From positions 310,001 through 374,000 of the forward strand of contig NZ_OY762899.1 of NCBI RefSeq assembly GCF_963666545.1: DNA of 64,000 bases. Reading direction: 5' to 3'. Below the pieces are notes generated by a model that was given only the letters and a program-made list of their open reading frames with translations, was not told the origin of the DNA and did no database searches. Origin of the DNA: an uncultured Bacteroides sp. (GTDB lineage: Bacteria; Bacteroidota; Bacteroidia; Bacteroidales; Bacteroidaceae). Both the position numbers and the translations under genes were made by a program. The stretch's first letter is position 1. Each line of letters opens with the position of its first letter. Shown here in pieces: positions 62,982 to 64,000 of the stretch.

Positions 62982-64000
62982 CTAAAGCTTTACGCTCATC
63001 TCCATTCCAAAATAAGGAGAAGACTGTCGCCTTATCAACTGCGTACCCGAATGATAATCCGGATAGACAGTCAATATTCTATTGACAAAGAAGGCTAAAT
63101 TGATATTTTTGCCGAACTCTTTGGTTGCTTTCAGATTGATATCCATGGCAAGTGGAACCGTTTTTTTATCAAAATAAGAAGAAGCATAGCTTTCTACGAG
63201 GTGCTGCAACTGCGTATCCGTTTTATCAGCCTCAGTAAAGACATGTTCTGTACCCGATTTATCAATATATTTAGTAGGTGTACCATCGTTCCACAAGGGC
63301 TGGCTTCTGGTAAACCATGTGCATTGGGCCGAAGTGGAAAAGATGAGTCCTAACTCCTTTATATAAGTATCAAACATGAAGTTGGTGTTGAACATTTGTT
63401 TCTCATAACCACTTTCCCACTCATATAGACCAATATATTGCAATTGTTCATTATCGAGCAGAATGGAGGAGGATTTATAAAAAGGCATACTATTGCTGTA
63501 TATGGTACGAAACCATGCACCATTAATCGTTATCTTGGTGCTAAGCGATTCTATTCGTTTGGATGAATACTGAAACTCTATCCCTTGTTTATACAATCGT
63601 GTTCCATTACCCACCATACTGTAAGTATTGAGCAATGTATCCTGTGTGTAAGCCATATTTTCTAACGCCGGAGACCCTGTTAAAGTAGAAGCATCAATAG
63701 AAGTAGCATCATAATTTTTATATGCCAATGCTTTATAATATGAGATATCGCGGAAAGCATTCTTCATGCGTTCATCGAAGTAAGTCACCGAAAAACTGTT
63801 TCCACGGTAAGAAGCTCCTAGTCTCACTTCCCATTTACGGTTTTGTGCCGGTTCCAGATTATAGTTCGTGTTATCCCACTTATACGTCATCATGTTGATC
63901 CGCCGATAATCCGCATTGTTATGATAATAATTCAACTGCACAATATCCTGATAATATGCATCCGGATAAAGGTGATCCACCGTCGGCGTTTTAGTATGCC
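62982..64000 (-). CDS. TonB-dependent receptor, C-terminal part (cut by window end)
   Basis: About 340 residues of an outer-membrane TonB-dependent transporter; the frame stays open to the window end, so the plug domain and TonB box lie outside. Barrel strands are seen in NRKWEVRLGASYRGNSFSVTYFDE, GIEFQYSSKRIESLSTKITINGAWF and INLAFFVNRIL, and the chain ends YFGMEMSVKL. It is the first gene in view of the operon. Receptors of this group import metal-siderophore, haem or other complexes; specificity cannot be seen. Confidence 0.88.
   Translation of the reverse strand, partial: HTKTPTVDHLYPDAYYQDIVQLNYYHNNADYRRINMMTYKWDNTNYNLEPAQNRKWEVRLGASYRGNSFSVTYFDERMKNAFRDISYYKALAYKNYDATSIDASTLTGSPALENMAYTQDTLLNTYSMVGNGTRLYKQGIEFQYSSKRIESLSTKITINGAWFRTIYSNSMPFYKSSSILLDNEQLQYIGLYEWESGYEKQMFNTNFMFDTYIKELGLIFSTSAQCTWFTRSQPLWNDGTPTKYIDKSGTEHVFTEADKTDTQLQHLVESYASSYFDKKTVPLAMDINLKATKEFGKNINLAFFVNRILTVYPDYHSGTQLIRRQSSPYFGMEMSVKL

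Noticed and set aside
1-64000. CRISPR arrays, insertion sequences, phage or conjugative genes, rRNA, known riboswitches
   Set aside because: No regular direct repeats with spacers, no transposase or integrase frame, no rRNA-like stretch and no riboswitch motif was recognised on either strand.

Overview
The window looks like a chromosomal core segment from a gut-type Bacteroidales bacterium, most likely Bacteroides or a close relative. The evidence is a Fkp-type fusion enzyme for GDP-fucose, families found mainly in Bacteroidetes (HU-CCDC81/SPOR, PorT-like barrel, DUF4738, DUF4857, DUF4876, DUF6850), a TonB receptor, and many promoters of the Bacteroidetes type (TTG or TTTG, 19-21 bases, TAnnTTTG) with few Shine-Dalgarno sequences. 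No CRISPR array, insertion sequence, phage or integrative element was seen.

Layout. 1-8.8 kb: 3' part of map, rmuC, then leftward nhaA, lepA, a small winged-helix gene, a C_GCAxxG_C_C protein, an Nramp transporter, a TSCPD protein and a YebC regulator. 8.9-17.6 kb: pheT, a gene-free stretch with nested palindromes, and a leftward set dnaB-fkp-fucP that places fucose uptake and activation behind the replicative helicase. 17.7-27.8 kb: ispE, trmN6-like, lon-tgt-lptF/G (overlapping or tightly packed), a thioredoxin-fold lipid- or periplasm-directed protein without CxxC, serB and a DEAD-box helicase. 27.8-31.1 kb: DUF4738 lipoprotein, rfbC, and a pair encoding an HU-like/SPOR membrane protein and a zinc-ribbon/FHA protein. 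31.2-35.5 kb: hexuronate catabolism, uxaB and a LacI-type regulator facing uxaC across overlapping divergent promoters. 35.6-42.7 kb: acyltransferase, a 1.1 kb gene-poor gap with a candidate structured small RNA or attenuator on the minus strand, two adjacent genes sharing a duplicated zinc ribbon (one fused to AraC and GyrI-like domains), a TIGR02757 protein, a POT-like transporter, a WalJ-like hydrolase and two identical tRNA-Lys(CUU) genes. 42.7-53.1 kb: MORN-repeat protein, leftward operon ponA-folK-like-kdsB-M16, rightward operon pyrB-pyrI-flavin reductase-PorT-like, and glyA. 53.5-56.1 kb: a secreted GH31 glycosidase.

56.2-64.0 kb: a tightly packed eight-gene leftward operon that runs off the window. 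In transcription order it encodes a TonB-dependent receptor, a DUF4876 lipoprotein, a DUF6850 outer-membrane barrel, a Cys/His-rich OB-fold-like lipoprotein, a PepSY-type membrane protein, an ABC ATPase with an unusual Walker B, an ABC-2-like membrane subunit and a DUF4857 membrane protein. This is the best candidate for a poorly described system; I infer acquisition or handling of iron, haem or another metal complex, but no gene here proves the substrate.

Other points of note are a Tgt that lacks the zinc-binding cysteines, three genes whose promoters abut the start codon (leaderless mRNAs), and an M16 protein without the HxxEH zinc motif. Start sites were moved inward from the longest reading frame for mntH, fkp, trmN6, serB, the acyltransferase, TIGR02757, the POT transporter and the flavin reductase, for the reasons given in each entry.
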